DNA of 64,000 nucleotides from Mytilinidion resinicola (Eukaryota > Ascomycota > Dothideomycetes > Mytilinidiales > Mytilinidiaceae). The stretch spans positions 892,928 to 956,927 of the forward strand of contig NW_022985443.1 of the NCBI RefSeq assembly GCF_010093595.1, given 5' to 3'. The notes under the pieces are model-generated. The model was given only the letters and a program-made list of their open reading frames with translations. It was not told the origin of the DNA and ran no database searches. Positions within the stretch are counted from its first letter, which is position 1. Each line of letters starts with the position of its first letter. The translations under genes and the position numbers were made by a program. This document shows positions 10,857 through 22,058 of this stretch, one piece after another.

Positions 10857-13800
10857 GCAATTGAGTACAGAGGGAAACGCTTAAAGACGGAGTGGCTCGT
10901 AAACCGACAGGGGGGCGAAAGCAGCCCTAGCAACAAAGGTCTATGAGACTTTTCGGTGCAACAGAACTTGGGGCGAATAGCAATAAGACGGTAAGTAGGA
11001 GAGATTCGAGTCCAGTGGAGGTGGTGTCGAGAAAGGCAGAAGAGGGAGACGCAAAACAGAATGGCCGGGGTATCGGTGGCCGCCGCTCCAGGGAGACTCC
11101 AGGTACGCTAAAAGAGGTCGTCGGGTAGGGAAATATGCACAGGGGGATCCGTTCCGTCGACTAGAGGCAAGGAAATGAAAAGAGTGTAGTTGTTGTTGTC
11201 ATTTGATGTATTAATTGGTTGTATGGATAACCCGTATCAACGAGAGGGCGAAGGAAAGAGTTGGGTCGTGGTCGAGGCTGGGCTCACAAGATGAAGACGA
11301 AGAGGTCGCTGCGTAAATAGGGTGGTGGAAATGTTCGTAACACGTGGGAAAGCGTGGGTATGGCGGGTGATGACTGTTGACAGATGGGCTGCCAAATGGT
11401 AGTTTTGTCGGTTTGTTTACGTCGTGAGTCAACGGGAGCAGGGGATCGACGAGGATGACGATACTGCGTAGCGGCGGGGCTCTCGAGTAGACTCTGATAC
11501 TGTTGCACGCATCAAAGACAGTCTCTGGAGCCTGAGGTGTGGTGGTTGGGTGGATGTTGTGGAGCACGTCGGGGCACGATCCGATGACGACGCAGGCGGC
11601 GAGGCTTTGTTGACCAAGTCCGATTGTCCGTAGCAGCTAGCCTCACATCAATGCGATGACGACGGACAGACTACTTGAGTGGCGGCGTAGATGAGGATCT
11701 GAGGGCGAGATGAGGAGGCGTGAGAGAGGTCGGAGGAGGAGCCGGAGGGCGGAGTCGGAGGGAGTGTTGGGCTGTTTGGCAGGGCAGGCAGGCACGGCGG
11801 TTGGGTCGGTAACGAGAGGAATTCGGCGAGGATGGCAGGAATTGGAGGAGCGGGCGGAGGAGTGAGTGCGTGCGAAGCTTTGCAGCGGAACAGCGGGCGG
11901 GGGACGGTATCAGGACATAGTACGGCTTCTTGGTGGTGAGGTGGGTGCAGGACACAGGTAGGGGGACAGCTGGTTGTATACGGCAGCCACGGCCGGGCGC
12001 AGGAGTCGGTCTGGCAGGCCTGGCAGGTCTGGTGCTGCCTGCCCCAGTCAACGCACGGCCAGGGCCAATAGCAGAGTGGCGACGATCGAGGCCAGTGAGT
12101 GGCTGCTTTCGTGCGTTGGATGCGCATGAAGGCGCCCGCTTTGCCGCATCGTTCTTAGCACACCTAAAATTACCCCCGCCCGTGCCTGCTGCCGTCGTCG
12201 GCCCCGGTCTGCGCCTCGAGTTGGCCGGAGTCGGCACTTCTGGAGCTTTCCACGCTCTGTCACACTCCTCGACACCCTCCATGTGTCCTCGCGATGCCTG
12301 CTGACCCCGTCGGCAAGCCGCGCCTCGCTCCTCTCCTCGCGGCCCTCGCGGCCCTCGCATCGTGACGCCCGCCGTGCCGCCCATCGTGACCCAAGTCTCG
12401 CGATGCTGAGCTGACGCACCATTCCTTTGACCCCGCTGCTTCCGCCGTGGGCCGCCGTGCTGGGTGGTTGCCGCTGAAACGCACTCCCCGTTATTGTGAA
12501 GCAGCGAGGGCTCGCGTGAGATGACAGCGCCCGTCGCCCACCTTGGAACTGTCAAAGGGCCCCCGAGCCAGCCAAGATCGACGGCCGAACTCGACCCGTT
12601 TCTGTGCCTTTCTTTGTTGCTGGGCGCCCGCCAATTGCCACGCAGCCCACACCTCCTCTCTGCCGTCACACCCAACGGCGCCATCGTGAACGCCATTGGC
12701 CTGAGGCACACACCACCAGTTGCGCGACCTGAGCGTGCGATACGGCAACGTCGGCCGCCATTCCTGCGCCGGCGATTGTCTGGACAGCTGCGTCTGAGGG
12801 CCATGCTGCAGTCTGCTACCTTTGTACGTATGCCGCTGTTGGCGCTCGGGATGCCGCTGCCCGCTCCGCTGGAATCTGCGCCATGGAATCCTCACCTCGA
12901 TCGAGCCCCTGAGCTCTGCGTGAGCAACGAGCACGGCCAGCGGGTAGCAGCCGCGGCTGTGGGGAAAGCTCTCTCTCTCTCCCATCGCTGCGTCCAGCAG
13001 GTGGAGCCTCAGCGGCATCGCATCCGGCATCGTGGCTCCCCAGGCTGGCCAGAATACGCCGACAGAGATGAAACAAAGTCGGTGAGAGGCAGACCCGCTG
13101 GCTTCGAGTCCGCTGGAGTCGTCGAACTCACGAGCATCGCATTCGGCCTCGTCCGGGGCGTCCAACAAGGTACGCTTCGGGCCATGCACGTTGACAGACG
13201 CCAACGCTGCACCTCGAGAAGCACACCAAGGACAGGCCACGCTCTCGCCACGAAACGCAACCCCGAATCCACCGCGCTACTGCAGGTTCGCTGCACCTCG
13301 TAGCCAGTGGACGGCCGAAGAAGATTTTGTTTCTTCACCGCCGAATCTGGCTACATGTTTACATCCTACGGGACGCCGAGGGAGAGTGGAGCACTCGTCG
13401 TGTCTTCGCCGCTTGGAGCTTCAACGGGAGCTTGCAACGTGTCAGTTTCGTGAACAGGTTCCACGAAGCTTCAAGCGAACGGCGTGGTCCCGCGTCGTGG
13501 CCTCTTACTAACAAGGCCTGCAGCCAGCCTGTTTCGTCTAGAGTGTCCCTGACTTGGGGTCCAAATTCAGGACCTTGAGACCATGTTGGCAATCGTCGCG
13601 AGTCAACACTCAACACCGTGAATTCATCAAGCAACGTCCACGGATACGGAACATGAAAATTTTCATCTTGACCGCTACTGTGCATTCACTCTTCGTTTAG
13701 AATTAGATAAACATAGATAAAAACTACAATTATTGACCTATCAACCCACAGCGCGGTAGATGCGCTCCCGCTACCTGCAGCCTCAGCATCTCTGCAGAAT

Positions 13801-13989
13801 CTTGATACCTCCCGTCTTCATGCTCCACACCTTCCTCGCCTACACCCACTTGACATTCACTGCTGGCTTCCCTGTCGTCCCTCAGACCAATCCCAAGCTC
13901 GCTTCGCACACACCCTCCCCCCCCATTCGTCTACCCAGAAAATTTTCACCCCTCACCGCTGCTCACCGCCAATATCACAGATATCAACA
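10857..13989. promoter_or_regulatory. 3.1-kb GC-rich divergent intergenic region between kinase and UTR4
   Basis: This region separates the kinase (minus) from enolase-phosphatase (plus). It is GC-rich from 11650 to 13300 and has long open frames on both strands (for example 11671-12804 minus and 12521-13303 plus). Their composition is Arg/Pro/Ala-rich and shows no domain, so I treat them as chance. A C-rich pyrimidine tract at 13910-13930 and A-rich segments just before 13990 fit a UTR4 promoter/5' UTR. An unannotated non-coding RNA is possible but unsupported. Confidence 0.4.
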
Positions 13990-15991
13990 ATGTCTCCAGT
14001 GGCGATCAACATCGAGCGATGGAAGGCCGCTGATATCGTCCTACTCGACATAGGTCAGTACTCTCTCCAAGTCCGGTCCGATGCGCCGTCGCTCGCACTT
14101 CTCCGTGAGCTTCCTGAACCGGCGTCGCGCAGACTGTTCTGGCTCAGCAGCCACCCGGCGCACCAGCAGCGGTGATCCCTTCGTTGCGTCGCGCAGCAGC
14201 ACAAGCGCTCTGTGACACCCAGCCGCCTCAGCTTGAACCCGTCGCCTTCCCCAGATTCTGCGCCGTGGCGAAGTGCGCGGCGGGGTTGAGCATCCCGAGC
14301 CGGGCTGTCGTTTAGAATCCCGGATTCACGAGAACACCACTAACGATGGCTTCACGCAGAGGGGACCATATCGTCCATCTCCTTTGTCAAGGACACCCTG
14401 GTGAGCATAGCTCCATTCGTCTCGAGTTCCAATTTCACACTGTCACAACCCTATTTCCCCGCACCCGTTGCGCTGCACACGCCATCGGACTTTTTGTTTC
14501 CTCTCCAGGGGCTGGAAAACGGCCCTGTGACCACTCTCCTATCCACTGAGAGACGACTGTCGCTCCCAGCCCACGTTCAGATGCATCGTCGAGGCCGTTG
14601 GGCTTCAAGCCATTCGTTACCCCATCCAGCCTCTGTAATTTCCTCTATCGTATCTTTTCCGGAAGGATAGGCGAAGTGATCGTGCGGATCGCGAGTGTCG
14701 CGTGACGGGTCTTCCTCTTTAACCGCCGATCGTGTAAGTGCTTACGGCTTTCAGTATCCGTATGCTTTGCGGCGTCTCACGAGACTAGCGCATGAGTCGT
14801 GGGAGCAGGAGTCCTTCCAAGAGCTCATTGAGGGGTTCCCAGAGGAGACGAGGGGAGATGCCGAGACGCTGATTGCGCATGTTGAGGAGTTGACGCGTAA
14901 GGATATCAAAGCTGTGTATTTGAAGCAATTGCAAGGTAGGTGGGAGAGATTCCCTATAGGTTGTCTCGATTCGGAGTTCTCTCCTTCGTCAATTGCTTCC
15001 GTGAGGGGTCTATGAAGCTGAGAGATAGATCGAATGTTGTCTACCTCTACATTTCTATGACCACCTTTACACTATCATAATACGATCTCCTTCAATGCTT
15101 AGCACACAATCGTAGCAACGCTGCAATACACATCCTTTCCCTCAAAATTGATCTTGTTGACCTGACCCTTCGTTCTGAACACCTCTACCATTCATCCCGG
15201 TGCCAAGCTAACTAATCACCAGGCAAGCTATGGAAACAAGGCTACTCCAACGGCGAAATCACAACCCCTCTCTACCCTGACGTCCTCACAATCCTCGAGT
15301 CCTGGCTCGCCATTCCGAAGAAACTCGCTATCTTCTCCTCCGGCAGCGTTGAGGCCCAACTGAACTTCTTCAAGTACATCGAGATACCTCAGCTAGCAAC
15401 GGCTGAGCTGAGTCAGAAGGGCAACGACGAAGCTGCCACAGATGTCTTGGAAACCCATCCCACTGAAGAAGCACAGGTAGACGAGTCAAAACAGGACGAC
15501 ACATCCCGCAAATGTCCACACTCCCCATCCGCCACCAACCCAGACTCCTCAGACCTCCCCTCCTCCCTATCTACTAAGAAGACTAAAACCACAACCTTGG
15601 AGGCCACCCTAAATGAATCTCCTCCTAAAACCCGCGACCTCAACCCCCTCTTCATCAACAAATTTGACACCGTAACCGCCGGCTCGAAGCTCGAGAAGGC
15701 GAGCTACGAGAAGATTTGTGAGGAGCTGGAGACGGTGCCGGAGAAGGTTGTGTTCTTGACTGATAATGTGAAGGGTACGCTGACCTCCTTTGCTACATTT
15801 TGTTTTCAAACATCCTCGGCACAAGAACATTGATTGCACTCAGCTAATACCAGCGTGCTACAGAAGCCACCGCAGCAACCCAAGCCGGCGTGTACACAAT
15901 CGTAGTCGACCGCCCCGGCAACGCACCGCTCGCGGATGAGATCTTCGATACCTACCCTGTCATCACAGCGCTAGATCAAATACACCTATAG
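13990..15991 (+). CDS. Enolase-phosphatase E1 of methionine salvage
   Basis: Predicted 321-aa HAD-family enzyme of the methionine salvage pathway, acting on 2,3-diketo-5-methylthiopentyl-1-phosphate. Five exons: 13990-14053, 14360-14400, 14755-14935, 15223-15774 and 15864-15991. All phases close. The HAD nucleophile motif spans intron 1 (Asp20-Ile-Glu22-Gly-Thr), followed by ISFVKDTLYPYAL, motif II FSSGS, a conserved SYEKI lysine region and LTDN, then RPGNAP near the C-terminus. Introns 1, 2 and 4 are long for a fungus (306, 354 and 287 bp). The yeast homologue is about 227 aa. The extra length is mostly a charged, Ser/Thr-rich insert of about 80 residues between FFKYIE and the FDTVTAG motif. 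Exon 2 is only 41 bp, so automatic models may miss it. Expected in cytosol and nucleus. Confidence 0.9.
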
Positions 15992-16375
15992 CTGTCTCCT
16001 GGCGTCTTCTGGTGTGGTGACTCAAGATGTAAGGAGAGGCGCTCGTGTGGTGGTCGGCTGTGGTAGGGCAGGCAGGACAGGAGACCAGCTACCACGTGGG
16101 CTACGGAGACACGTAAGGGTGACGATGTAACTCACCACCGGGGAATACAATGTAGAACCACACCAGTGACTGGTCTCAGTGTCAAACTCGCGGCGTAACG
16201 CCATTGTTATACGAATTCAGGAACGAAGTGAGGAAGTGGGACGAATGATGGAAGTGGTGCGTTTGAGTGACCATGTCGGCCCCCCTTTCGCATCGACAAT
16301 GTGAGAGCTTTCAACACAAGTAACTAACTTAAAAATTCTCGAAATAGTAAGTAACGAAAGTAACAAAGAGTTCCC

Positions 16376-16881
16376 CTAAGCGTCCTCATCACGTCCACGT
16401 CCCTTATATAGAGTATCTAGATATCTAGCCTCACAAGCCGTATTAATACCCAACGCGTCTCTACTATTCTCACACTCTGCGTAGGCTAATGTCACAAAGT
16501 CTCCCTCAAGTGTTAATGCTACTCTTGCATCTCCACTGTCTGTACAACACATAGCTCTATAGAGCACACTCAGCACATTAGACGCCCATTGCACGGCCAA
16601 TGCTAATAACGCTTTCCGCCGAGCCCATACATCCATAAGAGCGCACTTAACACTTCCCTTCGTACAAGCATACTATAAATGTAAGAAGTGGCCTCCCCTT
16701 CCGCGTCAACAACGCGCAAAGCCCTCCCCAAAGCCACCGCGCCCCCGATCCTCAAAACCGCACCAGAACCCCCACAAGCGTAACAAAAGTCCCAACCCCT
16801 CCCCCAATAAGCGTTCCTCCTCACGTCCAACCTTTCCCACACGCACCTGTCCAGACACCCGGCATAAGGCGCGCCACACAA
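16376..16881 (-). pseudogene. Possible frameshifted small gene, function unknown
   Basis: Two overlapping minus-strand frames look protein-like and complement each other. One (16881 down to about 16630) contains WDFCYACGGSGAVLR and SYIYSMLVRREVLSALLWM. The other (16636 down to 16376) continues with ARRKALLALAVQWASNVLSV and ends NTACEARYLDTLYKG. They would join by a one-base shift near 16630, with no intron-sized gap between them. I do not recognise the family. It may be a real gene with a sequencing error, a pseudogene, or chance. Confidence 0.25.
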
Positions 16882-18082
16882 ACACCTCCTCCATTCCCCC
16901 CCCCCGCCAATCCCGCGCTCTGTTCTACGCTACGCCAACTGAAACTGAAACATATAATCGCCAACGGCACCTCTTTGCGTCCCGCTCGCGCTTGCACACA
17001 GCGCATACTCGTCTTACGCAGAATCCTCTAGAACGCATTTCAGCATATATATATATACTAACCGCGCCGCGCTACCCGCGCCGCCCGCACCAACGAACCC
17101 AGCGACGGCTCACGCGAAGCCCACACGTGCGCGCGACACGAACGCACGAAAAGCCTTGCGTTCCATGGCCTTCCTAGAAGTGTGTTGGGGGGGGGAGGAG
17201 CGGCAGTGTTAGGGGCCATGTAAGTTTTCTCCGCCGCCAGCCGAGGCTGGAGATGCGAGAAGCAGTAGCGCGATCGATTACGCCGTACAGGCTTGAACAA
17301 GTGTGGAAGAAACCTCGCGACGCGAGTGAGACAAGGAAGAGAGAGCCTAGCTGCCGTAGGTCGGGGGTTGAGGGAGGGACGAGACGGGCGCTGACGGTGC
17401 TTCAAAGACGGAGTTCGAGAGATTGAGCGTGTGTGGTTGGGCGGAGGGGGTGTGAGGTGAAGGAGGGCGATGTAGCGCACAGATGCGAGGAAGGAACGGT
17501 AGTTTGGGCGCGGCGCTTGCCGAAGGAGCCAGGCCAGGGTGTGTTGGGGGGACGTTGACGTTGGAGGCGGGAGGAATGTTGGCGTGGTTGAGATACGTAC
17601 GTTGGGCTTGGTGAGTGGTGAAGGAGGTTTGTGGGGAGGTTGATACCTTTGTAAGTGCAAAGAAAGTTGGGTTTCGAATCAAAATGTGAAAGAGGAGTGG
17701 AAAGAATGCGCCAGCCTACTTCACGACTCTATTAGTGCTGCTCACCACCATCCCATACCGCACTCCCATTCCCGCCACCAGACCTGAACAGTTCCTCCGC
17801 ATCATCAGCCCGCTAAGGTTCCCGCCACCACCTATCAAAAGCCTTCCACCCACCCACCCACCGACCATCGTCCTTCTCGAAGTCTCGCTCTTCCGAAGGA
17901 GAAGCATGACGCATTCTCTCCTGACAATAGCTACTCCACTGTATAGCCCTCCGCTCCGGATTTTTCCTCCATGACTTCTCTGCTCATTTCTTTTCACACG
18001 CCAGCTGCAGCACCTCCATAGCAAATATGAGAGCATGCTTTGAAGACGTAGTGACCCACCCACAGCAAAAGGCAACCACTTC

Positions 18083-18154
18083 ATGCAGCGGTGTCAGTTC
18101 CGCGTTTGGTGTCTCCCCAGAAAGGCATCCACTCTATGCAGCGGTGTCAGTTCC
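18083..18154. repeat. Short direct repeat, 19 bp, two copies
   Basis: The sequence atgcagcggtgtcagttcc occurs at 18083 and again at 18136, 53 bp apart, with related flanks (cacttc and cactct before each). The function is unknown. Confidence 0.6.
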
Positions 18155-18650
18155 TGTTTCTGATTCCCCTAAACTCATCCCCTCCTTGACCCTCATCGAG
18201 TCTTCCTTTGAAGTTCCAGGAAGAACAGGGGCGAGCGAAGTATTTATAGGTGAGAGAAGGAGAGGGCACGTGGGTGCCACGTGTACTTAGGGGTCCGGTC
18301 CCCTCAGGAAGTCTCGTTAGCTCAACACACCCCATCACAAGCCACTCCAGGCCATGCAAATTTGTGAAATCAGAGCAAAACTCCGATCTCCCATTATCTC
18401 AGCCACTCTAACTGACACCTCCGCTATCTCTACTTATGTTCATACCCAAACCCACCCATGCCGACCCTACGACTGAACTATAAAAGAAGCAGAAAAAGAG
18501 CAGAGACCACCCAAAACGGGAACAAAGGAGAAGGAAATGTTACAATGCCAGCCCTCACTCACGTCTGGCTGATCTTCGCCCTTTCGCCCTTTTGCCCTTT
18601 TTTTTCCATCGTCCACCCACAAGGCTTAAACCCACTCTAGACTCCAACGT

Positions 18651-21153
18651 CTAATCCGTCACCCTCCAACTAGGCAACCACTTAAGGTACTTATACTGCT
18701 GGCTACTCCCCGTCATGCCAAAGCATATCGGGCTAAACAGCACAAACAAGCCTATCACCACACTATACATGGCCAGGAAGAGCCCGGCCTTGACCTTCGG
18801 CCCCAGCCCCCTCGTGAACCAATCGATCACGAAGCCAGCCGTTAGGATGGCGAAATACAAGGCCGGGTAGTAGTGGTGGACGTAGGTGACACGTGCCATG
18901 GCGACGAATGGGATGTAGTGCAAGAACCAACCGATGACGGGGTAGAGGCCGGAGTAGTGGATGTGGTCGATATCCGCGGGCTTGAGCTCGGTGTAGCCGC
19001 GCTGCCAGCGGATCAGGTACCAGACGACGATGAGGGCGAAGATGCCGAGGGAGACGGTCGAGGTCCAGTAGACGGCGGGGTTGCCGAGGAGGAAGTATTT
19101 GGTGACTATGGATTTATCAGTGTTTGGGGTAACATTGGAAGAGGTAATTAAGAACGTACTGCTATCGTCCCAGCCGCACATGCGGAGGCCAACGTGCAGG
19201 AGGGGCCATTGCCAGAATTGAGAGGCGAGGTCGTCTTGCTTGTCTGGGTCGGGGACGAGGGCGTTGTTCGAGGTCATCATGGCGACGTTGAGATGGATGA
19301 AGTCTTGGAAGAAGGGAGACTTGTAGGAGCCTGGGTCACCGGGCTCGACTAAAATATGCGTTAGTATATCGAAGCCCGGGATTGATGTTCAGAACTTACG
19401 CTTGTCATTGAAATGGCTCTCAACGTTCCAGTGGGTGAAGACATCCCGCGGTTTGTTGTCCTTGGTGCAGGTGACTTCAATCTGCTTGAAACCCCACTGG
19501 GGCAGGTTCACATTGCCAGCGCGGAGGTAGCATCCAAGATCTGCATGCTTTAAGCGGAACGCCGTGGTTAAAGTGCGGAGTTTCGAATGATCTCTCGAGG
19601 CCGCATCCCGCACAACTTCCACGACCCAGTGGTCCTTTGTGTCCCCGACAGTCGTGTTGCCGTAGCAAGAAACTTCCCAATCAGCCTTGGTAACGGGAGC
19701 GGCGACTTGATGCGAGTGGAGGTTGCGGCCAGTCTGAGCGTGAATGAGACGAATGGTGTCTCCGTTAGCGGGATAACGGATCTCCTCATCAGCTTGATAC
19801 TCAACATCGCCACGATTCGGATAGAAGAACCAGTCGTTGTTGGCGTCTTTGTGGTGGTAACAGGTAATCTGTTGCTGAGTGGAACCCTCAGGGTAGGTTT
19901 GGTGATGGGAGTGAAGAAGACCACCTCCGTAGCCCATGTTCTTGAGAGTGGCACGAGAACCATACGCAATCTCCAATGGGCTATCTTTCCCAACCTCGGT
20001 ACCCCTCAAATTGGCCTGGAAAAGGGAACTCATCTGTGCATCCCCGGGACCGCTGTTCTCGAGAATGAGGAAGTGCATGAAGAAGGAGAACATGTAGACC
20101 ATGAGCGGAATGATGATAAGACCGAATACGCGGAAACCCAAGTGACTGGCCAATTCCACCTACTGTAGTTAGCATCTACTTGGAAATCATGAATTCTGTC
20201 TCAGTCCTACCTTTTTCATCTTGAGGTCGCCAAACTTGTTCCAGAGATCTTCAATGGTGTAAAGCCCTACCAATGCCGTTACGAAGAATCCAACCCACTT
20301 CACGCTGGTAACACAGCCAATGGAGACACCGGTCAACATCAACCATAGACCCCAAGCTGGGGAAAAGGGGTCGTTTTGTAGGCCGTGGAATTTGGACCAC
20401 GCGAAGACGGTCGTGAACGTGAAGAAGAGCAGCATGGAGTCAAGCAGGATGAATCTGCTAATCGTGGTGTAGGAGTTCTCGAACAGAACCATCATGGTAA
20501 TCAGCCAGACCGTGTGTCTCCTGAGGTTCAGCTCTTTCGCTGTGAAGTATGCTAGAGGCACACAGAGGGCTCCGAATACGGCGTTGAATTGGCGCATGAA
20601 CGTGTAGTTGAGCTCCGGGGGGTATTGCTCGCCAGATTTGAACTCGAAAGAACCGTTGTACCCAGCCATATATCCAGACAGCCCAACCAACATCTTTCCA
20701 AGGGGAGGGTGTACATCGAAGTAGAATTCTCGTTTGAGGTAGTGTGAGCCGAATTTCCCGAAACTGTGAAGAAGTGTTAGCACTTCGTCCCATACGTACT
20801 CCTGCGTGGCGAAGGGCGGAAGTCTTACTGTGCCTCGTCCCATGTCACAATATTGGAAGCGCCAATCTTCCATAACCGTGTGAAAAGGGAAAGTGCGGTG
20901 AATATTATGGGGGCAAATATGGGCTCGTATTCTTTGAATGCGGAGATGATTGAGAAAGCCTGCGGTCAAGTTAGCCATTGTGGGTGTAATCGTAGTGCAA
21001 GACAGCTGCAAGTACCTTTTCTTTGGACTTCTCTTCAAGAGGCGCCTGCTCAGTCTGCGCCGCCTGTTGTTGACCAGCTACATTTCGTCTTCGTAACTCG
21101 TCCGCCTGGGCGTCGGCGCCCGTTGAATACGGCTGTTGGGCCTTCGCCGCCAT
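18651..21153 (-). CDS. Dolichyl-phosphate-mannose protein O-mannosyltransferase, PMT2 subfamily
   Basis: Multi-pass ER membrane enzyme that moves mannose from dolichyl-phosphate-mannose to Ser/Thr of secretory proteins. Six exons were joined by eye. Exon 1 starts at [10 protein letters not shown]. Exon 2 carries the catalytic loop TWDEAHFG, with its His codon split by intron 2. Exon 3 begins [20 protein letters not shown]. Exon 4 begins VELASHLGF and holds three MIR motifs ([16 protein letters not shown] and CYLRAGN). Exon 5 runs [16 protein letters not shown] to GWDDS. Exon 6 begins [10 protein letters not shown] and carries the C-terminal membrane helices, ending WLPSWRVTD. The exon 3/4 acceptor is the second of two tandem AGs (cagtag); the first would create a stop. 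The start at 21153 matches family N-termini, although the frame is open further upstream. The gene is essential or important for cell-wall integrity in other fungi. Confidence 0.93.
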
Positions 21154-22058
21154 GATGACGGGTCGAAGGGATTGGGGAGATCGGTAGGTGGCTAGAGAGC
21201 TACGTCTCGGTCTGCGTGGTAACGGCGAAGGAACGGAGAGAAGGTAAGGGACGTGGGCTGAGAGCTCCTGTGCGCTTGTAGTGACGAGGCTGAACAAGGA
21301 GCTGTTCCCAAGCCTGAGAAAGAAGAGAAGCGAATGGTAGTATATTACAAAGGCGGTAGAGAATAGCAATTCGTGCAAAGAAGAGCACCCTCATGAAAGG
21401 GAACACGTCTGCCTCGGTGATGGCAGCGCAGAAAGTTTTGGGAATCAGTGGTGGTGCCCTTACGCGCATCTATTTCGAGAGGTCCAGCGGTCTTGGCAAC
21501 GAAACGACGAACAGACCACGTCTCTTTTCCCCCTGCAGGGGCTCGAAGGGCTGAGCCAAAAGGGGTGGCGTGGCACCAAAACGTTTGATCTCGACTATCT
21601 TTCTAGCAACTGAAGCTCTGTACATACACATATACCTGCTTCTGAACTACAGCTCTAGCGAGCAACAATTACAGCTTGTCTAGCTTTGATCTATTTTATC
21701 CGTATATTAAGCTCCTGCGTATACTTGCCCGAAGAGCAAGTTTAGCCGAAGGTCAAACAGATCAATTAGATATGCTTCACCACGAACTCCACCATTAACA
21801 CCACGATGGGCGGCTGAGTGAGTCCAAAATATACTTAATTCTGGTACCTGTACAAGAATGCCGTTTCGAAACAAAATCGAGAATGATCAGAGCAGCCGCG
21901 GGCCGCGTCATCATAAAACGCCCCCACTCTACTCTCTATAACTAGCCTCGCAGCCGCCATATACAAACCATGCTGCCGCGCCTCTAAGCTCTCGCTCGAT
22001 ATCGTGCCACCCCGGACACGATGCATGTAGAACAAATCATCCCCAAGACTCAAATCTT
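21154..22058. other. PMT2 upstream region and sugar-transporter 3' flank
   Basis: The first few hundred bases hold the PMT2 promoter and 5' UTR. An in-frame open stretch reaches 21378 but is not needed. The region from 21480 to 22058 shows nothing recognisable. Confidence 0.5.

Larger units (their letters stand above)
15992..18650. other. 2.7 kb intergenic with one possible broken gene
   Basis: The region is between UTR4 (plus) and the end of PMT2 (minus). It holds a possible frameshifted minus-strand gene at 16376-16881, listed separately. A 19-bp direct repeat (atgcagcggtgtcagttcc) occurs at 18083 and 18136. C- or G-rich tracts around 17060-17960 create open frames without features. An alternating at run lies near 17047. 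Confidence 0.4.

Noticed and set aside
9591..10946. 451-codon plus-strand open frame
   Set aside because: It lies fully antisense to the well-supported protein kinase and shows no domain of its own.
11671..12804. 377-codon minus-strand open frame in GC-rich DNA
   Set aside because: Arg/Gly/Ser/Pro-skewed translation, overlapping other long frames on both strands, no motif or homology signs.
12521..13303. 260-codon plus-strand open frame
   Set aside because: Same GC-rich stretch; the translation has no conserved block and no good start context.
17058..17660. 200-codon minus-strand open frame
   Set aside because: Pro/Thr/Arg-rich translation of a G-rich strand; no family features.
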